From the NCBI GenBank assembly GCA_030607105.1, contig JAUWFF010000014.1, positions 1-10,487 of the forward strand: 10,487 nucleotides of DNA. The letters run 5' to 3'. Position numbers and translations under genes: made by a program. The notes below the pieces were generated by a model. The model had not been told where the DNA came from, made no database searches, and saw only the letters and a program-made list of their open reading frames with translations. Source of the stretch: Filomicrobium sp. GTDB taxonomy: Bacteria; Pseudomonadota; Alphaproteobacteria; Rhizobiales; Hyphomicrobiaceae. Of the stretch, positions 1-6,777 are shown one piece after another (the stretch's first letter is position 1; each line of letters starts with the position of its first letter).

Positions 1-576
1 GCCCGCCGGCTCTATTTCTACACGAAGGGACGGCCGCGTTCACAGCTTGCCCGAGAGTTGCTGGCGTTTGCGATGTCGCCGAAATCTCAAGAGGCACTGA
101 AGAACGCGCAGTTCGTGGATCAGGCACCAGAACTGCTACCCTTCCGCGAACAGGCAGGCCGCATCGCCTATGCGCTCAATGCACAAGACGAAGACTTCCG
201 CCTGGAGCCTATGCGATCACTGATCTCAGAAATCTCCCAAGCCAGCCGCCTGTCGACAACCTTCCGCTTCGCCCTCGGTTCGGCGTTCCTGGACAGTAAG
301 GCCCAAGAGGATGTTGTGCGGCTCGCCCGAGAATTGAAGAAGCCGTCCTATCACGACCGCAAGGTTATGCTAATTGGCTTCGCCGACTCTGTTGGCAATT
401 ACAACGTCAATCAGAACGTCTCGAAGGCACGCGCTGAAACCGTAGCAGAAGCACTAAACAAGGCCGGCTTCAACAAAGCAGAGGCGAAAGCTTACGGTGA
501 ACTTGCCCCTGTCGCCTGCAACGATACGCCCGCAGGACGGTATCTCAACCGGCGCGTTGAGGTATGGGTCAAATAG
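1..576 (+). CDS. OmpA-family C-terminal domain protein, probably fused to a PstS-like substrate-binding domain (5' partial)
   Basis: The reading frame is open from base 1 to the TAG at 574-576 (191 residues), so the true start lies outside the window. Residues 1 to about 45 (RRLYFYTKG, then LARELLAFAMSPKSQEAL) resemble the last strand and helices of PstS-type periplasmic binding proteins. Residues from about 80 to 191 form an OmpA/MotB-type peptidoglycan-binding domain: a beta strand, the GFADSVG loop with the Asp expected to bind diaminopimelate, NQNVSKARAETV with the conserved Arg, and the closing GRYLNRRVEVWV. Such proteins sit in the periplasm and anchor to peptidoglycan. The ligand of the binding domain is unknown, because most of that domain lies outside the window. 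The OmpA call is firm; the PstS-like fusion is inferred from a short segment. The receptor gene starts 45 bases downstream on the same strand, so co-transcription is possible. Confidence 0.85.
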   Translation, partial: ARRLYFYTKGRPRSQLARELLAFAMSPKSQEALKNAQFVDQAPELLPFREQAGRIAYALNAQDEDFRLEPMRSLISEISQASRLSTTFRFALGSAFLDSKAQEDVVRLARELKKPSYHDRKVMLIGFADSVGNYNVNQNVSKARAETVAEALNKAGFNKAEAKAYGELAPVACNDTPAGRYLNRRVEVWVK

Positions 577-613
577 CCGTCGGGCAAAGACATCGCTGGA
601 ATGTGCTGCAAGC

Positions 614-620
614 GAGGAAG
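614..620 (+). promoter_or_regulatory. Ribosome binding site favouring the 622 start of the Bug/TctC gene
   Basis: GAGGAAG at 614-620 is a purine-rich Shine-Dalgarno-like run immediately before the ATG at 622. The spacing is short if the 3' end of the run is used and about four bases if GAGG is the core. The in-frame ATG at 601 has no comparable site in front of it. Confidence 0.5.
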
Positions 621-621
621 A

Positions 622-1641
622 ATGCTGAGCAAAATTCAAAAAGCGCGCAGGACGGTGGAAACTGCGATCGCCCTGACCGTTTTACTGGTTTATTCATTAC
701 TTCTGATCACGCCGGCATCAGCGGCCTGGCAACCGACCAAGCCGATCACATTCATCGTAATGGCCGGTAAGGGGGGCGGGGCCGACAAGGCCGTCCGGTT
801 TCTGGTCAAGACCATGGCTGAGGAATCGCTCGTCAATGTCCCATTCGAGATCGTCAACATCACCGGCAACTCCGGAGGCGACGCCCTAGCCGAGCTGCAG
901 CGACGTCGCGGCGATGACCATGCGATTTTGTTCACACTCAACAGCTTCTACACGACCCCTCTGAGGAAGCCGGAGCTGAAGATCGACATTTCGTCGTTCA
1001 CGCCCATCGCGCGCCTCGCTCAGGATGTCTTTTTGCTCTGGGTTCACACCGACCGCAAGGACATCAACTCCATCGAAGACTTTGTCAAAGCCGCTCGTGC
1101 CAAGGGCGGTGCGTGGGTCATGTCTGGCACCGGAAGTGGTTCCGAAGACAACCTTCTGACGGACTTCTTCAACACGATGTACGGCCTAAAGATCAAGTAT
1201 CGTCCGCTGAAGGGCGGCGGTGCCGTAGCCAAGGAACTGGTCGCGAAGAAATGCGATTCAACCGTCAACAATCCCTCTGAGCAGGCCCAGTACTTTGAGC
1301 AGGGCCTGACCAAGCCGATCGTCGCCATCACCCCGAAACGGCTGGAGCAGTACCGGCGCACACCGACTCTCAATGAAACCGGCATGTCGTTTCACTACTA
1401 CATGCAGCGTTCGGTCGTCGGCGCCCCCGGAATGAGCACTGGCGCCCGCCGGTTCTACGAGTCCCTCTTCAAGAACCTCTTCGACTCACCGCAGTGGCAG
1501 GGATACCGCCAGAAGAACAGCCTCACGGGCAAGCTCATTTCGGGCCAATCCCTCATGAGTTACTGGGAGAAAGAGCGTGAAAAGCACCGCCGTTGGGGCA
1601 TGACAATTGAGGTTCTACAGACGCTCAAACCGCCAAGATGA
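622..1641 (+). CDS. Bug/TctC-family periplasmic solute-binding protein
   Basis: Predicted extracytoplasmic receptor of the tripartite tricarboxylate transporter (TTT) type, which captures organic acids or related small carboxylates in the periplasm. With the start at 622 it has 339 residues. A signal peptide is clear: basic N-terminus (KIQKARR), hydrophobic core at about residues 15-29, and a PASA/AW cleavage site after residue 34. The mature part opens with the family pattern WQPTKPITFIVMAGKGGGAD, followed by the ITGNSGGDALAEL segment that replaces the usual NRPGAGG loop, and the GSGSEDN binding-site region. About 305 mature residues fits the family. An ATG at 601 is in frame, but 622 is preferred because GAGGAAG lies just before it and it gives a normal signal peptide. 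No TctA or TctB membrane gene is visible, so this looks like an orphan receptor. The ligand cannot be deduced. Confidence 0.85.
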   Translation: MLSKIQKARRTVETAIALTVLLVYSLLLITPASAAWQPTKPITFIVMAGKGGGADKAVRFLVKTMAEESLVNVPFEIVNITGNSGGDALAELQRRRGDDHAILFTLNSFYTTPLRKPELKIDISSFTPIARLAQDVFLLWVHTDRKDINSIEDFVKAARAKGGAWVMSGTGSGSEDNLLTDFFNTMYGLKIKYRPLKGGGAVAKELVAKKCDSTVNNPSEQAQYFEQGLTKPIVAITPKRLEQYRRTPTLNETGMSFHYYMQRSVVGAPGMSTGARRFYESLFKNLFDSPQWQGYRQKNSLTGKLISGQSLMSYWEKEREKHRRWGMTIEVLQTLKPPR

Positions 1642-1708
1642 ACCCGTTTTCCTTGGCTCGGCGGCGTAGCACCATTACCGTCCTCGCGCCTTGCCTTCTC
1701 ACAGCCGC

Positions 1709-1732
1709 GAATGTACCCAAATGTACGCATTC
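1709..1732. promoter_or_regulatory. Candidate operator: small dyad and direct repeat upstream of the XRE regulator
   Basis: The segment holds AATGTAC twice (1710-1716 and 1720-1726), with starts 10 bases apart, about one helical turn. It is bounded by an inverted pair GAATG (1709-1713) and CATTC (1728-1732). If translation starts at 1762, the element lies 30-53 bases upstream, where an autoregulatory operator of an HTH protein would be expected. The arms are only five bases long, so chance is a real alternative. If translation starts at 1711, the element would be coding sequence. Confidence 0.25.
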
Positions 1733-1761
1733 CAGAAATCTGCCGAAAGCGAGCCGCAGGG

Positions 1762-2529
1762 ATGGCAACTGACCAGCACGTATCAGGCGATGACAGCCTC
1801 TCCATCGCCCTGCGCATCCGCGAGGAAATCGCCCGCCGTCACATCACCCGCCAGCAACTCGCCGATGATGCACGCATCAGCCTGTCGACATTGGAAAAGG
1901 CGCTGTCTGGCCGCCGCCCGTTCACCATCGCAACGCTCGTCCGGCTGGAGGAAGCCCTAGGATTGAGCCTGCGCGGCAGCCCCGGTAATTCAGCCGCGAC
2001 CGCTGAGACAATCACGTCGCTCGCTCCCGAAAACCTCGGATCATATGCCCGACCCGCGGTGACGTGGATCGAAGGGTCCTACTTGACCCTGCGCGCGTCT
2101 TTCGGAGACGCCTACGCCGTCTACGCCTACCGCACCGAAATCGCCTGGGACGATGACACCTCCAGCCTCGGCTTCCGCGAAGCTGAACGCATCGACGCCG
2201 CTTTCACACAATGGGGGCAGGTCTCGATCCCGCACCAATCCGGTCACATCTATCTGATCACCAACCGGCACGGACAGTTCCGGCTTATCGTGGTTTCGCG
2301 ACCGCTTATCAATGGCGAAATGCTCGGCATATTGACGACACTGCAGGCCGGCCGCGGCGCCCAGCTCACACCGGTTTCAACGCCAATTGCCCTGGTCCCA
2401 ATCGAAGGCGCCAAGAAGGTACACTTCGGACGCATCGCCAAGGGCCATCCCGCCTTCGAACGTTACAGTGCATGCTTACGCCGCATTGTCGACGAGCCGT
2501 TCGCTCAGCTGCTATCACCGAAACGCTAG
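1762..2529 (+). CDS. XRE-family HTH transcriptional regulator with a conserved C-terminal domain of unknown function
   Basis: Cytoplasmic DNA-binding protein, 255 residues from the ATG at 1762 or 272 from the ATG at 1711. Residues about 10-70 (numbered from 1762) are a Cro/C1-type helix-turn-helix: IALRIREEIARR, then TRQQLADDARISLSTLEKAL, with the recognition helix around SLSTLEKALSG, and a final helix TLVRLEEALGL. After a Ser/Ala-rich linker comes a domain of about 150 residues: WIEGSYLTLRASFGD, YAYRTEIAWDD, FREAERIDAAF, SGHIYLITNRHGQFRLIVVSR, LTTLQAGRG and PIALVPI. I recall similar regulators in Bradyrhizobium-like genomes but cannot name this domain. It is rich in beta strands and may sense a ligand. 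Neither start has a good Shine-Dalgarno; 1762 is chosen because the preceding 17 residues are unlike a protein N-terminus and overlap the possible operator. The target genes are unknown. The stop codon overlaps that of the convergent aceF. Confidence 0.82.
   Translation: MATDQHVSGDDSLSIALRIREEIARRHITRQQLADDARISLSTLEKALSGRRPFTIATLVRLEEALGLSLRGSPGNSAATAETITSLAPENLGSYARPAVTWIEGSYLTLRASFGDAYAVYAYRTEIAWDDDTSSLGFREAERIDAAFTQWGQVSIPHQSGHIYLITNRHGQFRLIVVSRPLINGEMLGILTTLQAGRGAQLTPVSTPIALVPIEGAKKVHFGRIAKGHPAFERYSACLRRIVDEPFAQLLSPKR
2526..2529. other. CTAG palindrome supplying both convergent stop codons
   Basis: The four bases CTAG read TAG on the plus strand at 2527-2529, ending the XRE regulator, and TAG on the minus strand at 2528-2526, ending aceF. 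The genes therefore overlap tail to tail by four bases, and no room is left between them for a dedicated terminator. Transcripts of either gene must run into the other coding sequence unless they end by other means. Confidence 0.9.
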
Positions 2530-3815
2530 AGCACCAGCTGCCGGACATCACCCAGCACTTCTGCCAGCTTGCGCGTGAAGCGGGCCGCCAGCGCTCCGTC
2601 TATTACCCGGTGATCATAAGAGCAACATAGCGGCAGCATCAGCCGCGGCTGGAATGTTTCACCATCCCACACTGGCTTCATGGTTGAGCGGACGACACCA
2701 AGAATGGCCACCTCTGGCGCATTCACGATCGGTGTGAAGTTCGATCCGCCAATGCCACCGAGGCTGGAAATGGAGAACGTCGCGCCCTGGATATCCGCCG
2801 GCGTAATCTTGCCGTCGCGCATCCGTCCGGACACCTCCGCCAGTTCCTTCGAAAGCTCCACGATTCCCTTGCGGTCGACATCCTTGATGACTGGCACGAC
2901 CAGGCCATCCTCCGTGTCAACTGCAACACCAAGGTTATAGTACTTTTTCAAGATCAGTGCGTCTTTGGACGACGCCAGCGACGCGTTGAACGCCGGATAC
3001 TCTTTTAGCGCCGCCACGCAGGCCTTCAGCAGGAACGAGATCAGCGTAACGCGATAGCCCTTCTCTTTCGCCGCTGAGTCGAGCGTCTTGCGATAAGCTT
3101 CCAGATCCGTGATGTCCGCCTCGTCACTATGCGTAACATGCGGCACGTTTAGCCACGAACGATGCAGCGCCGGCCCCGAGAGTTTCTTCAACCGGGTCAA
3201 CGGCACGGTTTCGATTTCACCGAACTTCGCGAAGTCCTGGGCAGGAATTTCAGGTATTCCTGCGCCGCCTTGCACGGCCGGCATACTGGCGCCAGCCACC
3301 GCACGCTTGACGTCATCCTTAGTAATACGTCCCTTTTCTCCGGTGCCAGTGAGCTTGGTGAGATTGATCTCCAGTTCACGCGCCAGACGCCGCACCGATG
3401 GGCTGGCCAGAACGCCGCCGAAGTCCGCGGGCGGCGGCAGCACCGTGTTGCGGTGCGTCGACACTGGAACAGCGGCGGATGCCTGGTCCACGGGAGGCGG
3501 CGTTCCACCAGAAGCTGCCGCCCCGTTCCCAGAAGGCTCCGCCGGCGGAGCAGCAGCCGCTTCGGCCAACGACCTCTCTCCGGCCTCGAGTTTCAAAATG
3601 GCGGTTCCTTCACTCACCTTGTCACCGACGCTGACCAACACCTCGCTAACTCGCCCCGCCTCTGGCGCCGGCACTTCCATTGTCGCCTTGTCACTTTCCA
3701 ACGCGATGAGTGGATCCTCCGGCGCCACCGTATCGCCAGGCTTCACCATCACCTCGATGATCGGAACGTCTGTGAAATCTCCGATGTCTGGTACCTTGAC
3801 GTCGATCAGTGCCAT
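2526..3815 (-). CDS. aceF: Pyruvate dehydrogenase complex E2, dihydrolipoyllysine-residue acetyltransferase
   Basis: E2 core of the pyruvate dehydrogenase complex. It takes the acetyl group from E1 on a swinging lipoyl arm and passes it to CoA, in the cytoplasm. The 429 residues show the canonical layout: one lipoyl domain (about 2-77) with the lipoylated Lys43 in SDKATME; an Ala/Pro-rich linker (about 84-130); a peripheral-subunit-binding domain (about 136-172; ASPSVRRLARELEI, TGEKGRITKDDV); a second linker; and a catalytic domain (about 200-429) with the active-site HxxxDG motif, His402 to Gly407 in YDHRVIDGA. E. coli AceF carries three lipoyl domains; a single one is common elsewhere. It follows aceE after 53 bases and has its own AAGGA site 9 bases before the ATG. 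No lpd (E3) gene follows, so E3 must be supplied from another locus. Confidence 0.96.
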   Translation of the reverse strand: MALIDVKVPDIGDFTDVPIIEVMVKPGDTVAPEDPLIALESDKATMEVPAPEAGRVSEVLVSVGDKVSEGTAILKLEAGERSLAEAAAAPPAEPSGNGAAASGGTPPPVDQASAAVPVSTHRNTVLPPPADFGGVLASPSVRRLARELEINLTKLTGTGEKGRITKDDVKRAVAGASMPAVQGGAGIPEIPAQDFAKFGEIETVPLTRLKKLSGPALHRSWLNVPHVTHSDEADITDLEAYRKTLDSAAKEKGYRVTLISFLLKACVAALKEYPAFNASLASSKDALILKKYYNLGVAVDTEDGLVVPVIKDVDRKGIVELSKELAEVSGRMRDGKITPADIQGATFSISSLGGIGGSNFTPIVNAPEVAILGVVRSTMKPVWDGETFQPRLMLPLCCSYDHRVIDGALAARFTRKLAEVLGDVRQLVL

Positions 3816-3824
3816 TGGGGCGCG

Positions 3825-3829
3825 TCCTT
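3825..3829 (-). promoter_or_regulatory. aceF ribosome binding site
   Basis: On the minus strand AAGGA lies 9 bases before the aceF ATG, within the octamer ATAAGGAC. The same octamer precedes aceE. It supports the ATG at 3815 as the true start. Confidence 0.75.
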
Positions 3830-3868
3830 ATAGATAAAATTGCAGCTTCATCGGATCTTGTCAGCCAG

Positions 3869-6544
3869 TCAGACTCTGGCGGGGTTTGGTTTGTGCGGGT
3901 CAATGCCATATTTCTCGATCGCCTCGGCCACCTTGATCGATGGTATTTTATTCTCGTCGGCCAGCACCTTGAGCGCGGCCACGGCGACGAAATAGCGATC
4001 CACCTCGAAATGATGACGTAGTTTGCGTCGGAAATCCGAACGGCCGAAGCCATCTGTGCCAAGTACCCGGTAATTGCCGGACACGAATTCACGAATCTGT
4101 TCGGCAAACAGACCCATGTAGTCAGTGGAAGCGACCACCGGCCCGTCGCCGCGGCTGTCCAACTGCTGTTTCACGTACGGCACACGCGGGGTTTCAAGCG
4201 GGTTCAGCATGTTCCACCGGTCCGCATCGCGAGCTTCCCGCGCGAGTTCGGTGAAACTGGTCACTGAGAAGATGTCCGAAGCGATCCCGAAATCCTTCTG
4301 CAGAAGCTCGGCGCCGAAGATCACTTCTCGCAAGATCGAGCCCGAGCCCATCAGCTTGACCTTGAAGCCTGAGGCACTCTCGTCCGCGGCCTTAAAAAGA
4401 TACATGCCCTTGATGATACCCTCTTCGACGCCCTCGGGCATCGGCGGATGCTCGTAATTCTCGTTCAATACGGTGATGTAGTAATAGACGTCCTCCTGCT
4501 GCGCGATCATGCGCTCCAGGCCATTTTGAAGAATCACAGCCAGCTCGTAGCTGAACGTCGGGTCATACGACACACAGCTCGGAATTGTCGCCGACAGCAC
4601 GTGACTGTGTCCATCCTCGTGCTGCAATCCTTCGCCGTTAAGTGTGGTGCGTCCTGAGGTACCTCCAATAAGGAACCCGCGGGCCCGCATATCGCCTGCC
4701 GCCCAGGCAAGGTCTCCAACCCGCTGAAATCCGAACATGGAGTAATAGATGTAGAAAGGAATCATCGGACTATTCGACGTGGAATAACTCGTCGCCGCCG
4801 CAATCCAGCTCGACATGGCACCAGCTTCATTGATGCCTTCCTGCAGCATCTGCCCGGACTTGTGCTCTTTGTAATGCATCAGCTGATCGGCGTCCTGCGG
4901 ACGATAGAGCTGACCGACCTGAGAGAAGATTCCGAATTGTCGGAACATGCCTTCCATGCCGAAAGTTCGGCTTTCGTCTGGAACGATCGGCACGACGCGC
5001 TTGCCGAGCGACTTGTCGCGCAGCAAGGCGCTCAGGATTCTCACAAACGACATCGTCGTTGAGATTTCTCGCCCTTCACCAGAACCCTTGAGTTGCGCTT
5101 CGAACGCATTACTAGACAAGGGCGGCACGTCGAGCTCGACATCTGACGTCTGACGCCGCTGCGGCAGATACCCTCCAAGCGCAGATCGCCGCTCCTTGAG
5201 ATACTTCATCTCCTCGGAATCTTCGGCAAGCTTGATGAGCTCAAGATTCTTTACCTGCTCGTCATTCAAAGGGACATTGAAGCGATCACGAAATTGAAGC
5301 AGCGAGTCGATAGGCATCTTCTTCTGCTGATGCGTAATCATCTGGCCCTCGCCCGACGCCCCCATGCCGTATCCCTTCACCGTCTTGGCCAGGATGACGG
5401 TTGGCATGCTTTGCTGTTCGACAGCAGCTTTGTAAGCGGCATAGACCTTGACGGCGTCATGACCGCCGCGCGTTAGCTTCCAGATCTTCTCATCGGACCA
5501 GTCAGCAACCATCCGGGCGGTTTCCGGATAACGCCCGAAGAAGTTCTCGCGGATATAGGCGCCGTCTTTGGATTTGAAATCCTGGTATTCGCCGTCAACA
5601 CACTCTTCCATTAATTGGCGCAGGCGCCCCGTTGTGTCGCGTGCTAGCAGCTCATCCCATGTCGAGCCCCAGACGCACTTGATGACGTTCCATCCCGAGC
5701 CACGAAAATCACCCTCCAGTTCCTGGATAATCTTGCCGTTCCCGCGCACCGGCCCATCGAGCCGTTGCAGGTTGCAGTTGACGACAAAGATCAGGTTGTC
5801 GAGCTTTTCGCGCCCGGCAAGACCGATCGCACCGAGGCTTTCAGGCTCATCCATCTCTCCGTCACCACAGAACACCCACACGTGCCGGTTAGACGTATCG
5901 GCAAGCCCCCGGAAATGCAGGTATTTCAGGAACCGCGCCTGATAAATCGCCATCAGCGGGCCGAGCCCCATAGAAACCGTCGGGAACTGCCAGAAGTCAG
6001 GCATCAGCCAAGGATGCGGATACGATGGAATGCCCTCCCCATCGGCCTCCTGACGGAAATTGAGCAGTTGTTCTTCAGTCAATCGGCCCTCGACAAAGGC
6101 GCGTGCATAGATGCCGGGCGCCGAATGCCCTTGCACAAAAATGAGATCGCCGCCGTGACCTTTATGGGGCGCGTTCCAAAAATGGGTGAAGCCCGTCGCA
6201 TAAAGAGTGGCAGCCGACTGGAAGGAGGCGATATGACCGCCGAGTTCTGAAGATTCCTTGTTTGCCTTTAGAACGATTGCCGCAGCATTCCAACGGATCG
6301 CCGCCCGAACCCGATTTTCCAACTCGCGATCACCGGGATATGGCGGCTGTTCGCTCACCGGGATCGTATTGATGTAAGCCGTGTTGGCCGCGAACGGTAG
6401 ATATGCGCCGGCCCGCCGAGCGGTGGCCACCACGTGTTCCAGGATGTCGTCAGCGCGTCCTGTCCCCTCGAACGCTATCACAGAATTGATCGCATCGACC
6501 CACTCGGCTGTTTCCGCTGGATCCGTCTCGTACTGGTTCGTCAT
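3869..6544 (-). CDS. aceE: Pyruvate dehydrogenase E1 component, homodimeric type
   Basis: Thiamine-diphosphate enzyme that decarboxylates pyruvate and acetylates the lipoyl group of E2; the committed step from glycolysis to acetyl-CoA. At 891 residues it matches the 887 of E. coli AceE. The TPP/Mg motif starts at Gly227-Asp228-Gly229 (GDGEMDE) and ends at NCN, residues 256-258. GHSAPG (His140) corresponds to the active-site His142 of E. coli, His405 in MITHQQKKM to His407, and Glu573 in GINEAGAMSSW to the catalytic Glu571 that protonates the cofactor N1'. The C-terminal third (TSFTELAREARD, GTDGFGRSDFRRKLR) is the transketolase C domain. All key residues seen are intact, so the enzyme should be active. 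AAGGA lies 7 bases before the ATG. It is followed by aceF and preceded by 233 noncoding bases that could hold its promoter. Confidence 0.97.
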   Translation of the reverse strand: MTNQYETDPAETAEWVDAINSVIAFEGTGRADDILEHVVATARRAGAYLPFAANTAYINTIPVSEQPPYPGDRELENRVRAAIRWNAAAIVLKANKESSELGGHIASFQSAATLYATGFTHFWNAPHKGHGGDLIFVQGHSAPGIYARAFVEGRLTEEQLLNFRQEADGEGIPSYPHPWLMPDFWQFPTVSMGLGPLMAIYQARFLKYLHFRGLADTSNRHVWVFCGDGEMDEPESLGAIGLAGREKLDNLIFVVNCNLQRLDGPVRGNGKIIQELEGDFRGSGWNVIKCVWGSTWDELLARDTTGRLRQLMEECVDGEYQDFKSKDGAYIRENFFGRYPETARMVADWSDEKIWKLTRGGHDAVKVYAAYKAAVEQQSMPTVILAKTVKGYGMGASGEGQMITHQQKKMPIDSLLQFRDRFNVPLNDEQVKNLELIKLAEDSEEMKYLKERRSALGGYLPQRRQTSDVELDVPPLSSNAFEAQLKGSGEGREISTTMSFVRILSALLRDKSLGKRVVPIVPDESRTFGMEGMFRQFGIFSQVGQLYRPQDADQLMHYKEHKSGQMLQEGINEAGAMSSWIAAATSYSTSNSPMIPFYIYYSMFGFQRVGDLAWAAGDMRARGFLIGGTSGRTTLNGEGLQHEDGHSHVLSATIPSCVSYDPTFSYELAVILQNGLERMIAQQEDVYYYITVLNENYEHPPMPEGVEEGIIKGMYLFKAADESASGFKVKLMGSGSILREVIFGAELLQKDFGIASDIFSVTSFTELAREARDADRWNMLNPLETPRVPYVKQQLDSRGDGPVVASTDYMGLFAEQIREFVSGNYRVLGTDGFGRSDFRRKLRHHFEVDRYFVAVAALKVLADENKIPSIKVAEAIEKYGIDPHKPNPARV

Positions 6545-6777
6545 GGGAGAGTCCTTATGCGGGGGTCAACAGGGCGTGACCGGAGTCGGCACGAACATCT
6601 AGCCTTAGCCTATATTGACCTAAAGTGCCTCTCTCGCTCAACGGGAATACCGGTGCGCCTGACGCAATCCTGATATGCGGCACAAAAACGACCCCGCAAA
6701 GCCATGAAAAAAATAGATTAATCAGCACGTTTAGTCTTTTGGCTGATGCACGATCAGACTAGCGGGCAGGCTTACGC
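6545..6777 (-). other. aceK-aceE intergenic region; probable site of the aceE promoter
   Basis: No gene is visible in these 233 bases, the longest noncoding stretch in the window. It is clearly more AT-rich than its flanks near 6661-6740, with a run of seven A (T on the minus strand) at 6707-6713. Just after aceK are weak inverted repeats: ATCAGC (6721-6726) with GCTGAT (6742-6747), and TAGTCT (6732-6737) with AGACTA (6756-6761). The first precedes the T-run on the minus strand but has only a six-base stem and a 15-base loop, so it is at best a poor terminator. Nearer aceE, TTGAGC (6641-6636) and TCAATA (6618-6613), 17 bases apart, are a weak sigma-70-like pair. The length of the gap suggests that aceEF has its own promoter, though readthrough from aceK remains possible. 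Confidence 0.4.
6552..6556 (-). promoter_or_regulatory. aceE ribosome binding site
   Basis: On the minus strand AAGGA sits 7 bases before the ATG whose first base is 6544, inside the octamer ATAAGGAC also found before aceF. This fixes the aceE start. Confidence 0.8.

Noticed and set aside
601..621. ATG at 601 as start of the Bug/TctC receptor
   Set aside because: It would add seven residues before a normal signal peptide and has no Shine-Dalgarno, whereas 622 has one.
1642..1761. A further small gene between the receptor and the regulator
   Set aside because: No open frame with a plausible ribosome binding site and protein-like composition fits these 120 bases.
3109..3837. Long plus-strand open frames opposite aceF (up to 242 codons)
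   Set aside because: They lie antisense to a fully conserved aceF, have low-complexity Ser/Ala/Gly-rich or Arg-rich translations, and match no family. They are GC-driven shadows.
6707..6761. Rho-independent terminator after aceK
   Set aside because: The stems are six bases with long loops and not GC-rich, and two alternative pairings conflict. The T-run alone is not enough.
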